Assembly: GCF_002165575.1 (NCBI RefSeq)
Contig: NZ_MXQF01000004.1
Span: forward strand, 177,747-241,746
Direction of reading: 5' to 3'
DNA: 64,000 nt
DNA from: Pseudoalteromonas sp. A601
Lineage (GTDB): Bacteria > Pseudomonadota > Gammaproteobacteria > Enterobacterales > Alteromonadaceae
Shown: one piece after another, positions 47,430-56,271 of the stretch
How positions within the stretch are numbered: position 1 is the stretch's first letter
Layout: every line of letters begins with the position of its first letter
The notes under the pieces: model-generated
Seen by the model: the letters and a program-made list of their open reading frames with translations, nothing else
What the model was told of the DNA's origin: nothing
Database searches by the model: none
Translations under genes and position numbers: made by a program

Positions 47430-50183
47430 TTACTTATTAAGTGGTGTGCTATCTACACTATCTTCAACGCCGTCATTATCAGCATCTGTGTCAGCAATTA
47501 AACCAGATTCAGCAATTGCTTCGTCTGTTGCACCTGTTAAGAAGAAGTTTGGCTTCCCATCATGATCTGTATCAACACTCGCAAGCGCTGAACCAGGGAA
47601 ATCGTCTTTAGCAGCAGTTGCAGTCGCTTGTAATGTATACAGTGCTAGTTTATCTGCAGCACCGTTAACATCTAAATTAATCAGCTCATCCGCAGTATCT
47701 AATAAGTTTAGTCTTGTATATAGCTCAACATAAGTTTCTATGTTGTCTTGAATAACTTTATCAGACTGAGAAAGCAATAAGGTTTTTGAAGCATCCAACA
47801 AAGTTGTCAGCTTATTGTAAATATCTGCATATATAACCGCATAATTAGAGTTATATGCTTGATATTTAGCTAATGAAACAAAGAATGAATCTCGGGTAAA
47901 ATAGTAACTCCCCAGCTCATCATCGCCAATAATATTACTCAATAATACTTCATATAACGCTGTAAATTCATCCATATCAATGCTATTGAGATTATCATTA
48001 ACAATATTTATAGCCTCTGTTACCCACTCTTGAGCAAGCTCTGGTTGGTCATTCTCTATTAGATAACCCACGTACGTTGTTAAGGCTGTCACTTTGCTAG
48101 TTGTATTTTCTAACAGATAGATTTCAGCTTTAAGCTTAGTAATAAGCGCAGGAATATCATCGCTTAGCCCTGCAATGCTATAAATTTTAATAGCATCACT
48201 ATAGAACTCAAGATTTAGAGCTGTTGTTAGCTTATCGCTATTATCTTCCATCCAATCAATACATTGAATCGCATGTGTTTGCGCTTGTGATTGGCTACCC
48301 ATCTGCAAATCTAAGCTGACATGACGAGAGCAACCTTGCCAACCTGTTTTACGTTTAAGACTCGATGAAGCTTGTTGATCAAAATATTCAGCGGTATACA
48401 TATATTTTGCGGCTTCATCAAGCAAAGATAAACCAAGCTCTGAATAACCCATATTAAATAAAATAGTAGATGCACCTGGGGAAGTGTAACCTTCAGCTAA
48501 TGTTGTATATAAGCTTGCTATATTGTTGTCGTCTTCATCAATAAAGTATGTTTTAGCAGGAGCAATAGCATCTGCGACTGTGTAGCCTGCAACTAACTTA
48601 TTAGCAATGTCGTATGCTAATGTATTTTCAATAGCATCTGTTTGATCCCTTTCTTTAGTAATAAGTGCGAATGCAGGATTAGCAGCCATTTCCAAATTAT
48701 ATAGATTACTTACATAAGCTGTCAGTGTTTCAAGTGGATATTGATACGTTGCTAATGTTGCCTCTGAATATGGCGATGCTTCAAATAAATAAGCACTATC
48801 TAGCCCTTTGCTCCCATATAGTGATAAAGCATAGTTGGTATAATATTTTGCAGTTTCAATATCATTTATTTGTAATGACAAATCAATAGGGGTTAATATA
48901 TAAAACGATTTCAACCTGTTAACAGGTTGACCTTCATATTCACCACTACTTTGATATTGAAAGCCCGTTTTAACAACCAACTCAGCAAATAATTTTATAA
49001 CTTGTTTTGCTTTTTGCTTGTTTTCTTCTGTTCTATCAGCTAAAAAACTTTCTACCGATGAGGCTGCTGCACGACTAAATGCAGTTAAAAAGCGCCCGTA
49101 TGTAACATCATATTCTTCTTTTCGAACTGAATCGGCATAAAGTACAAGTGTGTTATACAGTTCTTGCGCTTGTTCATACTGCTGAGCATCATTGTACTCA
49201 TTAGCAATAGTGATAAAAAAAGTTGGATCGCTTGAACTTATATTCTCAAGCCCTTTATTAGCAATATACTCATTATAAGCTGTCACTGCTTTTTCACGGT
49301 ATTCACCTGCTTCATCAGTTTGGCCTAAGCTGTCTAATTTACTAGCGACGTTACGGTATGCTTGCGCTTGCTCATCCAACGTCGTTACTGCATTAAATAA
49401 CTGCTCTGCTTTATCATCGAATCCAGCAATTAAATAACCACTAGCAAGCTCTGCGTTAACCTGATTCATGTAGGCATCATCATTAATATTGCTTGCAATA
49501 GCTTCAGCCTGCTTTAAATGTGAACTCTCAGAGCTGTAATAATAGTTACGCTTATCTTCATTAGTAATATACGAAGGCTTTAATAATATAGTGGCTGTAA
49601 TTGCCTCACTGATATTACCGTCGGTATACGAAACAACAAAACTATCATTAATTTCAGATAACGATTCCGCTTCGTAATTAAACTCACCGGTTGAACTATC
49701 TAGTGTTAATACACCATTTTCTGGTGCAGTTATAATACTTACAGTGACGGCATCATCATCAGCATCATGAAAAGTAAGCGTGCCTTGAGTAGATGTTGAC
49801 GTAGTAACAGTGATAGATTGATTTACTAATGTAGGTGCATCATTAATGTTATTAACTGTAATGGTGAGTGTTGCATTTGTATTTAAAGAACCATCAGTCG
49901 CAGTTACTGCAACTGTATCTTGGCCTGAAAAATTCTCATTTGGTGTATAAATAAATGAGCCATCTGCATTTAATTGAAATACACCATTACTTGCACTTGA
50001 TGCTAATGAGAAGGTAACAGGGTCACTGTCTTGAGCTGTTAACTGCCCATTTAAAATTGTATCTTCATCAAGGCTAAAGCTAGTATTACTAGTGAATTCA
50101 GGTGTTTTATTACTATCTGAACTCCCACATCCAGCTAGCACCAAAGCTATAGCAACAGGTAAATACTTTATTTTATTATTCAT
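47430..50183 (-). CDS. Large lipoprotein: Ig-like domains, helical repeats, calcium-binding tail
   Basis: A 917-residue protein starting at MNNKIKYLP after a gggag ribosome site; the longer frame to 50270 lacks a signal. Lipobox LAGC at residues ~16-19 marks an outer-membrane lipoprotein. Residues ~30-190 hold two cadherin/Ig-like repeats (SFSLDEDTILNG, DSDPVTFSL, FIYTPNENFSG, NNINDAPT). Residues ~205-850 are alpha-helical TPR-like repeats (KAEQLFNAVTTLDEQAQAYR, YEQAQELYNTLVLYA). The tail has Asp-rich thrombospondin-3-like calcium loops (DTDHDGKPNFF, DTDADNDGVEDS). It may be a surface partner of the receptor, perhaps the protein modified by the peroxidase. It is the first gene of the operon. 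Confidence 0.82.
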   Translation of the reverse strand: MNNKIKYLPVAIALVLAGCGSSDSNKTPEFTSNTSFSLDEDTILNGQLTAQDSDPVTFSLASSASNGVFQLNADGSFIYTPNENFSGQDTVAVTATDGSLNTNATLTITVNNINDAPTLVNQSITVTTSTSTQGTLTFHDADDDAVTVSIITAPENGVLTLDSSTGEFNYEAESLSEINDSFVVSYTDGNISEAITATILLKPSYITNEDKRNYYYSSESSHLKQAEAIASNINDDAYMNQVNAELASGYLIAGFDDKAEQLFNAVTTLDEQAQAYRNVASKLDSLGQTDEAGEYREKAVTAYNEYIANKGLENISSSDPTFFITIANEYNDAQQYEQAQELYNTLVLYADSVRKEEYDVTYGRFLTAFSRAAASSVESFLADRTEENKQKAKQVIKLFAELVVKTGFQYQSSGEYEGQPVNRLKSFYILTPIDLSLQINDIETAKYYTNYALSLYGSKGLDSAYLFEASPYSEATLATYQYPLETLTAYVSNLYNLEMAANPAFALITKERDQTDAIENTLAYDIANKLVAGYTVADAIAPAKTYFIDEDDNNIASLYTTLAEGYTSPGASTILFNMGYSELGLSLLDEAAKYMYTAEYFDQQASSSLKRKTGWQGCSRHVSLDLQMGSQSQAQTHAIQCIDWMEDNSDKLTTALNLEFYSDAIKIYSIAGLSDDIPALITKLKAEIYLLENTTSKVTALTTYVGYLIENDQPELAQEWVTEAINIVNDNLNSIDMDEFTALYEVLLSNIIGDDELGSYYFTRDSFFVSLAKYQAYNSNYAVIYADIYNKLTTLLDASKTLLLSQSDKVIQDNIETYVELYTRLNLLDTADELINLDVNGAADKLALYTLQATATAAKDDFPGSALASVDTDHDGKPNFFLTGATDEAIAESGLIADTDADNDGVEDSVDSTPLNK

Positions 50184-50682
50184 TGAAACTCCCGCATTTA
50201 TTATTTTTTGATAAATAAGTGCGTTGCATTCTACACAATAAATACAAACAATAACAGATCTCAATTGCATTTAGATTGATGATTGGTAGGTTTTATAAGT
50301 GTGGCTAGTGCCACTTAGAATGGGATTTCACGGCAATTTGAGAATTGTCTAAATTTAAGTAAGATTAGCTTTAGGTAAATAAGTAGGTGAGTTTATAAAT
50401 TGATCATATAAAGGCTTTAAAAGCCTTTATGAATAAATATGGGATTTATAAAAATGTTTTTATCCGATTTGTGGCATAAGGGGAAGTTAGGAGCACCGCA
50501 TTTAGATGTGAGCAGCACTATACAAAGCCATGACATACTTAAACACTTACCGCAACACATAGTGAAAATGCCAATCGCTGAGAACAACTCTTAAACTGTT
50601 TGCTAAACTCATTTTCATTAAATGAAGGCCAACACTCTATTTTAAAGTAGCTGCCATTATCATCTACACCTTTTTAAATTTA
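50184..50682. other. Non-coding region with operon promoter and repeat copy 2
   Basis: Contains the promoter of the minus-strand lipoprotein operon and the second repeat copy. A 46-codon plus-strand frame at 50454-50594 begins inside the repeat and has no recognisable product; not taken as a gene. Confidence 0.5.
50299..50476 (+). repeat. Structured dispersed repeat, copy 2 (direct)
   Basis: Same element as 41819-41995, same orientation. It begins with gtggc-tagt-gccac (5-bp stem), then aattgtctaaatttaagt, aagattagctttaggtaaat, the hairpin aaaggct / agccttt and atatgggatttataaaaatg. The two copies bracket about 8.3 kb with the whole lipoprotein-receptor-peroxidase operon. Confidence 0.85.
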
Positions 50683-52239
50683 CTACTTAAATCGAACAAC
50701 AAGCTCTAATAATTGATCAGAGGTATTTTTTAAAAGTGTGATTGACTTGGATGTTTTCGTTGCATCTTCCGAGCAGGTATAAGCTAAATCAGAAATATTA
50801 ACGACTTGCCTATTGATTTCATCAGCGACAGAAGCTTGCTCCTCGACAGCCGCAGACATCTGATTAGACATTTGAGCAATATTATCAATTGCATCAGAAA
50901 TACCATTCAGCATTTCAGCACTTTCAACTACACGCGCCAGCCCCTCATCAGCGGCATCCGTGCCTAAGTCCGCTGTATTTACTGCATTTATAGCCTTAGC
51001 GGTTAGCGTATCAATAATGTCATAAATTTCACTGGTTGATTCTTGTGTTCTCTGTGCCAAGTTTCTTACCTCACCTGCCACCACCGCAAACCCTCGCCCT
51101 TGTTCACCTGCTCTTGCAGCTTCAATTGCAGCATTTAAAGCCAATAAGTTAGTCTGATCAGCAATTTGCTCAATAATCTGCGCGGCTTTTGCAATTAGCT
51201 TAGTTTGCTCGGAAACTTCTGATACTGAAGTACTAATATCAGACACTGTATCTCGCAATTTCTGAATGGATCCTCTCGTTACATCCGCTACATGGTTACC
51301 TTTTAATGCCAATTCATTTGCAACATCAGCATGACTCGCGGTCTCAGTTACATGTTTTGCCACTTCAGATATAGTGGTTGTCATTTCATTCATAGCTGTT
51401 GCAACTTGAAGAGTCTCGGCCTGCTGCTGCTCTATTTGCTCACATGTTTTCATGGTCATTAAGTAGCCTTTTTCAGACTCTATAGCCACATCCTTTGCTG
51501 CACTTTCAATCCGCGTAATAACCGTTGTCAAATGTGCCTGAGAGCTTAAGATAGCGACTTTTAGTTTGCCTAACTTTCCTGCTGATTTAGTGTAGGTATG
51601 TGCTGCAATATCATGCGTGAAGCTTTTATTGAGCATGTTATGCAATGTATGAATTGTGGTTTTGTGTTTGTATGACGTTAGGAGCGCATATGCTATAAAA
51701 TTTATAAAAAGAATTGTATGAGAAGTCGCATGGTAGCCAATACTGTACAGAAACACCGTTAATAACACTGTGAATAGCAACAAAATATTCGGCAAAGTTG
51801 GAGTTACAGGTAGGTTAAGCTTTAGAGTTTCTCCTTTATTTAACTTAGCGTAATATGCTTCGGCTCTGGCCACATCATCTCTTTTTGGGCACACTCTAAC
51901 AGACTCGTAACCAACGACCTTTCCGTGTTCGCTAATAGGAGTGACATAAGCATCTACCCAATAAAAATCACCATTTTTACAACGGTTTTTTACATGCCCC
52001 ATCCAAGCTTTACCTTGTTTTAAGTGCTCCCACATAACTTTAAACGCGGCGGCAGGCATATCAGGGTGCCTAACAATATTATGTGGTTGACCAACCAATT
52101 CACTTTTTTCAAATCCACTGATATCAACAAAAGCGTCATTACAATCAATAATCGTTCCACTCTTATCGGTAATTGTAATTAGTTTCATATCTGCTGAGAG
52201 TTTTCTCTCATTATTTGTGATCGGTAAGTTTTTGCGCAT
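50683..52239 (-). CDS. Aer-like methyl-accepting chemotaxis protein with PAS domain
   Basis: A 518-residue chemoreceptor. N-terminal PAS domain (~20-125: [40 protein letters not shown]), typical of Aer sensors that bind FAD and report redox state. Two short hydrophobic segments follow (~150-195), with no periplasmic domain, then the cytoplasmic signalling coiled coil with the highly conserved tip [20 protein letters not shown]. It should steer aerotaxis through CheW-CheA. It lies just outside repeat copy 2. Confidence 0.92.
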   Translation of the reverse strand: MRKNLPITNNERKLSADMKLITITDKSGTIIDCNDAFVDISGFEKSELVGQPHNIVRHPDMPAAAFKVMWEHLKQGKAWMGHVKNRCKNGDFYWVDAYVTPISEHGKVVGYESVRVCPKRDDVARAEAYYAKLNKGETLKLNLPVTPTLPNILLLFTVLLTVFLYSIGYHATSHTILFINFIAYALLTSYKHKTTIHTLHNMLNKSFTHDIAAHTYTKSAGKLGKLKVAILSSQAHLTTVITRIESAAKDVAIESEKGYLMTMKTCEQIEQQQAETLQVATAMNEMTTTISEVAKHVTETASHADVANELALKGNHVADVTRGSIQKLRDTVSDISTSVSEVSEQTKLIAKAAQIIEQIADQTNLLALNAAIEAARAGEQGRGFAVVAGEVRNLAQRTQESTSEIYDIIDTLTAKAINAVNTADLGTDAADEGLARVVESAEMLNGISDAIDNIAQMSNQMSAAVEEQASVADEINRQVVNISDLAYTCSEDATKTSKSITLLKNTSDQLLELVVRFK

Positions 52240-52431
52240 ACCAGCCTGATCTGATTAGGATGTAAATCATGTACATATAATACATTAGAAAGTCATAATA
52301 TAAAAGAAGACCACACAAAAAATGAACGCTTTGTTATGCAGGTAGCGCTTATCAAACAATATTTAACATTATATTTATCAGTACCTTGCTTCCATAATTA
52401 TTTTGCAACTCTACAGATGATTTATTACGGG

Positions 52432-52792
52432 AAATTTAAAAACAAGGATTCTTTATTCACCGTCTCTAACATAATGGTCAGTGATAATGTATTCCCAATC
52501 CCATCGATATTGGTTAGGTTTATAAATTCCGAGGAGAGCGATATTTGATGTACAATGGCACCCTCTATTGCATTGATTTGCTGTTGAGCACAGCGTATTA
52601 ATGTGAGGTTAGAAATGACCGAAAATGCTGCATTCACTAAACTGAAACCTGTGTATACCTGCCCAACATCCACACTTTTCTGATAGCGGCCATTCGTTTA
52701 AGCATTAAGTCACGAACAGCCCTGAGCTCACGAGGATAAATGTAGCCCTCAGGCAAAATATTTAGACGTAGCATTTCAGCCAATAAGCCCTG
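52432..52792 (-). mobile_element. IS110-family transposase remnant
   Basis: On the minus strand, two pieces of an IS110 transposase in different frames: first LLAEMLRLNILPEGYIYPREL followed by RAVRDLMLKRM, then after a frameshift near 52675 VNAAFSVISNLTLIRCAQQQ and IDGIGNTLSLTIMLET. These belong to the N-terminal DEDD domain end and the start of the transposase-20 (helix-hairpin) domain. Both ends of the gene are missing and a stretch between the two pieces is lost, so it is inactive. It shows past IS activity beside the sugar locus. Confidence 0.75.
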
Positions 52793-53093
52793 TTAAGTTG
52801 TCTTTATTAAAACTTAGAAAAGATAAAATGGCAGACATGTTTATTTAAACGCTTAGTGGTAAGCGTTTCACCTTGTTCATTTTAGTTTCTAGCTTAGCCA
52901 TTTTTTGTTGTGCACAGATCACAAAGCATTTTCACTCACAAAAGGAGCTGAGTGAGAACTTTCAGTGCCTTTACCCTCTTGCTGGAGTGAGTTTGTAGTG
53001 ACTTCAAAAGATGCTAAGAAAAATGATAATGAGCTAGCCCATACGGCATAAGGTATTGTTAAGCATAACTAAACGCTATCTATAACAGCCATA

Positions 53094-53108
53094 AAACATA
53101 CTATGTTT
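53094..53108. promoter_or_regulatory. Operator copy 1 (distal), FCD-regulator site
   Basis: aaacatactatgttt, perfect 7-bp inverted repeat around one base, same motif as three other sites in this locus. No good -35 element stands in front of it, so it may be an auxiliary site 179 bp from copy 2. Confidence 0.6.
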
Positions 53109-53194
53109 ATCTAGGTATAATAATAGAATAAATTGTTAGTATAATGACTTTCTAAATAACCTGTTGATAATTAATTCAGTACCTTATGATTAAT

Positions 53195-53206
53195 CCCCCC
53201 CCCCCC
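53195..53206 (+). repeat. Poly-C tract of 12 bases
   Basis: Twelve consecutive C, 57 bp before the -35 element of the receptor promoter and between the two operators. Such tracts slip during replication and can cause phase variation. Confidence 0.8.
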
Positions 53207-53262
53207 TCTTTTAGTAGCTTAAAAAAACACCAGCTCATCCAAGTTTCACTATATCTCATATG

Positions 53263-53292
53263 TTGACAATATAAACATATGATGTTTATATT
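53263..53292 (+). promoter_or_regulatory. Receptor promoter with embedded operator copy 2
   Basis: -35 TTGACA (53263-53268), 18-bp spacer, -10 TATATT (53287-53292). The 15-bp inverted repeat aaacatatgatgttt (53273-53287) fills the spacer, four bases after the -35, so a bound repressor would block RNA polymerase. Predicted start near 53299, leader about 82 nt. Confidence 0.7.
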
Positions 53293-53380
53293 CATTAAAC
53301 CTACAAGCTTTAACTGATCGATTTCAGTGATTTAGGTTTTCTACACACAATAATTATATTAAGAGTCTTTGGAGACAATC

Positions 53381-56212
53381 ATGAGTAGCAGAACGAAGAT
53401 AGCGCTAGCAATTCTTGCCGCAATTTCTAGTCCATCTATGGCACAAGAATCCACCGAGATAAAAAAAGACAATGAGCCAGAAATTATTCTAGTCACAGGG
53501 GTTAGATCGAGCTTAGAAGCTGCCTCTTCTTTAAAGCGTTATAGTGATAGTGTTCAAGACAGTATAGTTGCTGAAGATATCGGAAAATTTCCAGATCAAA
53601 ACGTAGCCGAATCACTACAGCGTATACCAGGTGTATCAATCGACCGCGTTAATGGCGAAGGCTCTAAAGTCACGGTGCGCGGCTTTGGCCCGGAGTTTAA
53701 TGTGGTAACGTTAAATGGCCGCATTTTAGCTACCTCTGAAATTGGCCGCTCATTTGATTTCCAAGTATTAGCAGCAGAATTGATTTCGGGTGCAGATGTA
53801 ATTAAATCACCCACTGCTAGCACCCCAGAGGGGAGCATAGGTGCCTATGTCAACGTTAAAACGGCACGACCTCTAGATAACCCAGGATTACACGTTTTAG
53901 GTTCGATAAATGCTAAGTATAGCGACTTATCAGGTGAGGTAAGTCCTGAATATTCAGGTTTATTCAGTAATACTTTTGCAGACGATACGTTTGGTTTTAA
54001 CATTGCGATATCTCATCAAGAAAGTGATAACCGTTATGATTCAATGGGTACAACTCGTTGGTTATTACTAAATAACGAACCTGGTGTCATTGAGGGAGAT
54101 ATTCATAATGAATCAGGCAATGTAATAACGCCTTCGACTCTTCGCCACGCTGGTCGTATTGAATATGCACTCGGGCAAGAGCATCGCGAACGATTTGGAA
54201 TTAATACAAGTTTGCAATGGTCTCCAGATTCTAGCTTCACTAATACATTTGACTACATGTATACAGATTTAAGTGTCGAAACCCAAACTCAAGGTTTACA
54301 AGCAGGCTTACAATACCCTAATTGGCGTAATGTTGTTGCATCAGAAAATGGTACAATTTTATCTGGGACTAAATTTTCTGGAGCAACCTTAGGGGGCGCT
54401 GGTGAAAATGTGGACTTTCGAATTGATGGACTTTTTCAAGTCCTTGAGTCTAAATCTAAAACTCAGGCTTTTGGATTTAACTCAGTAAAAGAGTTTGATG
54501 TTTTAACTTTAGAATTAGATGTCAGCCACTCAACATCAAAATCAACCCCACGTACTGATTTACTCGTACCAAATTACATTTCGCCTGACATGAACGATAG
54601 TCTCGATTTTGATTTTCGTAATACAGACACTGTGAATTTAGATACCACAATTGATTACGCCTCACCTTCAAGCGTTCGTGCTCATTGGAATCAAATTTCA
54701 CATTACGAATTAGAAGACACCATCACAGAAGTACAAACAAAAGGTAAGTATTTACTAGATTTAGAGTTTTTTGAAAGCTTAGTCTTAGACTCAGTGGATT
54801 TTGGCATAGCTTACTCTGATCGTGAGAAGGTACGCGAGCGGTATGAAACTTTCCACGAAGACAACTGTGGTTTAGTTGTACCGGGTGCTGATATTTGCGG
54901 TGAATTACGCGATATGCCAGATGATATTTTTTCAGCTAGCCCATACAGTGATTTCTTAAGCAATGAATCAGGCAATTTCCCACGTGATTTCATTTTTGCA
55001 GACATTGATAAATACCATGCTGCTATTAGTGAGATGACAAAAAATCCAAATTGGCCGAATGAACAATATAATGAAACGGCTTCATCAAGCGTTACTGAAA
55101 CTACGCTAAGTGCTTATACACAATTTAACTTAAGCGGTATTATCTCCGATTACGATTGGCGAGGTAATGTAGGTGTACGTTATGTCGAAACCGATTCTAC
55201 TTCAAGTGGTTATGGTAAACGCAGATTATCTTATACTGGCGAGCTTGATAATGGTCAACCTTTACTAGTAGTTGAGTATACTGAGCCGGGACGCATCGAA
55301 ACCGAAAATAGTTACGACAATTGGCTACCAAGTCTTAACTTTAGTATCAATTTAAGCGATAACTTTTTAATTAGAACAGCAGCGGCAAAGGTCATGTCTC
55401 GTCCAGGGATAGACGATATTGGTGTTCAAGTTAGCTACAACGATATGCAAGCCGGTAGCTTTTCACAAACAGGGGGTAACCCTTACCTAGAACCTTACCA
55501 AGCTAATCAATTAGACTTATCTTTTGAGTACTACAGCGATGGGGGTGATGCATACGCGATTAACTTCTTTAATAAAGATATTTCAAGATCTATCGCGCAA
55601 GTTACCTTTATAGATCCAACGCCTGATGTCTGGAATGGATCTGAATATGTTGATAACTCTGTTTCGATTGATGGTTACGGCAATGTCAGTGAAACGATTA
55701 ATCAAAAACAAAATCAAGCGGGTGGCACGATCAGTGGTGTTGAATTAGCTATGCAACATAATATGGATTACCTACCAGGCTTTTTAAGTGGTCTAGGTCT
55801 ACAAGCCAACTATACATGGGCTGATACAAAGAATAAAAATGCACCGGAAATTGATTTACCTGGGGTAAAAGACCCAGGCGATAAACTAGAAGGATTTGCA
55901 GAAAACTCATACAACGTCGTCGCTTATTATGACAAAAATGCATTTCAAGCTCGGTTGGCCTACAACTGGCGAGATGACTTTTTAAGTAGTCGTTCTGGTG
56001 TCAGAAGCGGTGGATTACCAGAACATACTGCGGCATATGGTCAACTCGACTTTAGTATGTCTTATGAAATAAATGAATACTTTACTGTCACCGGTGAAGC
56101 GATAAACATTACAGACGAACGAGTTTATCAATACGCAGATGTAGAAGAGCGTGTTATTAACGTCCAGTACACTGGACCACGTTATCGTATTGGTGTTAGA
56201 GCCAAATTCTAA
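53381..56212 (+). CDS. TonB-dependent receptor of the sugar-acid locus
   Basis: A 943-residue receptor of the long carbohydrate-type group (TIGR01782-like). The start at 53381 follows tggaga. Signal peptide to about residue 22 (SPSMAQES), TonB-box-like IILVTGVRSSL, then SVQDSIVAEDIGKFPDQNVAE and LQRIPGVSIDRVNGEGSKV, both marks of this group, plug and a barrel ending YRIGVRAKF. In marine bacteria such receptors take up oligosaccharides. The operator in its promoter matches those of the regulator and catabolic operon, so the substrate is probably the sugar degraded here. Confidence 0.93.
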   Translation: MSSRTKIALAILAAISSPSMAQESTEIKKDNEPEIILVTGVRSSLEAASSLKRYSDSVQDSIVAEDIGKFPDQNVAESLQRIPGVSIDRVNGEGSKVTVRGFGPEFNVVTLNGRILATSEIGRSFDFQVLAAELISGADVIKSPTASTPEGSIGAYVNVKTARPLDNPGLHVLGSINAKYSDLSGEVSPEYSGLFSNTFADDTFGFNIAISHQESDNRYDSMGTTRWLLLNNEPGVIEGDIHNESGNVITPSTLRHAGRIEYALGQEHRERFGINTSLQWSPDSSFTNTFDYMYTDLSVETQTQGLQAGLQYPNWRNVVASENGTILSGTKFSGATLGGAGENVDFRIDGLFQVLESKSKTQAFGFNSVKEFDVLTLELDVSHSTSKSTPRTDLLVPNYISPDMNDSLDFDFRNTDTVNLDTTIDYASPSSVRAHWNQISHYELEDTITEVQTKGKYLLDLEFFESLVLDSVDFGIAYSDREKVRERYETFHEDNCGLVVPGADICGELRDMPDDIFSASPYSDFLSNESGNFPRDFIFADIDKYHAAISEMTKNPNWPNEQYNETASSSVTETTLSAYTQFNLSGIISDYDWRGNVGVRYVETDSTSSGYGKRRLSYTGELDNGQPLLVVEYTEPGRIETENSYDNWLPSLNFSINLSDNFLIRTAAAKVMSRPGIDDIGVQVSYNDMQAGSFSQTGGNPYLEPYQANQLDLSFEYYSDGGDAYAINFFNKDISRSIAQVTFIDPTPDVWNGSEYVDNSVSIDGYGNVSETINQKQNQAGGTISGVELAMQHNMDYLPGFLSGLGLQANYTWADTKNKNAPEIDLPGVKDPGDKLEGFAENSYNVVAYYDKNAFQARLAYNWRDDFLSSRSGVRSGGLPEHTAAYGQLDFSMSYEINEYFTVTGEAINITDERVYQYADVEERVINVQYTGPRYRIGVRAKF

Positions 56213-56220
56213 AGTAACCA

Positions 56221-56245
56221 GGGCAGCAGTTTTGCTGCCCTTTTA
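56221..56245 (+). terminator. Terminator/attenuator between receptor and halogenase-like gene
   Basis: An 8-bp GC-rich stem gggcagca / tgctgccc, GTTT loop, followed by TTTT, 8 bp after the receptor stop. Confidence 0.85.
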
Positions 56246-56271
56246 TAATCTGCATAATCTGGGAGTTCAAT

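Larger units (their letters stand above)
52796..53380. other. Long intergenic region upstream of sugar-locus receptor
   Basis: No intact gene. It contains an 8-bp hairpin (aaacgctt / aagcgttt, 52847-52868), fragments without clear homology, operator copy 1 (53094-53108), a 12-C tract (53195-53206), operator copy 2 and the receptor promoter. Confidence 0.6.

Noticed and set aside
50454..50594. 46-codon plus-strand frame after repeat copy 2
   Set aside because: The start lies in the repeat, there is no ribosome site of its own and no recognisable product.
53008..53060. Short frame ending ELAHTA before operator copy 1, possibly a transporter tail
   Set aside because: Too short (17 codons) to support any family call.
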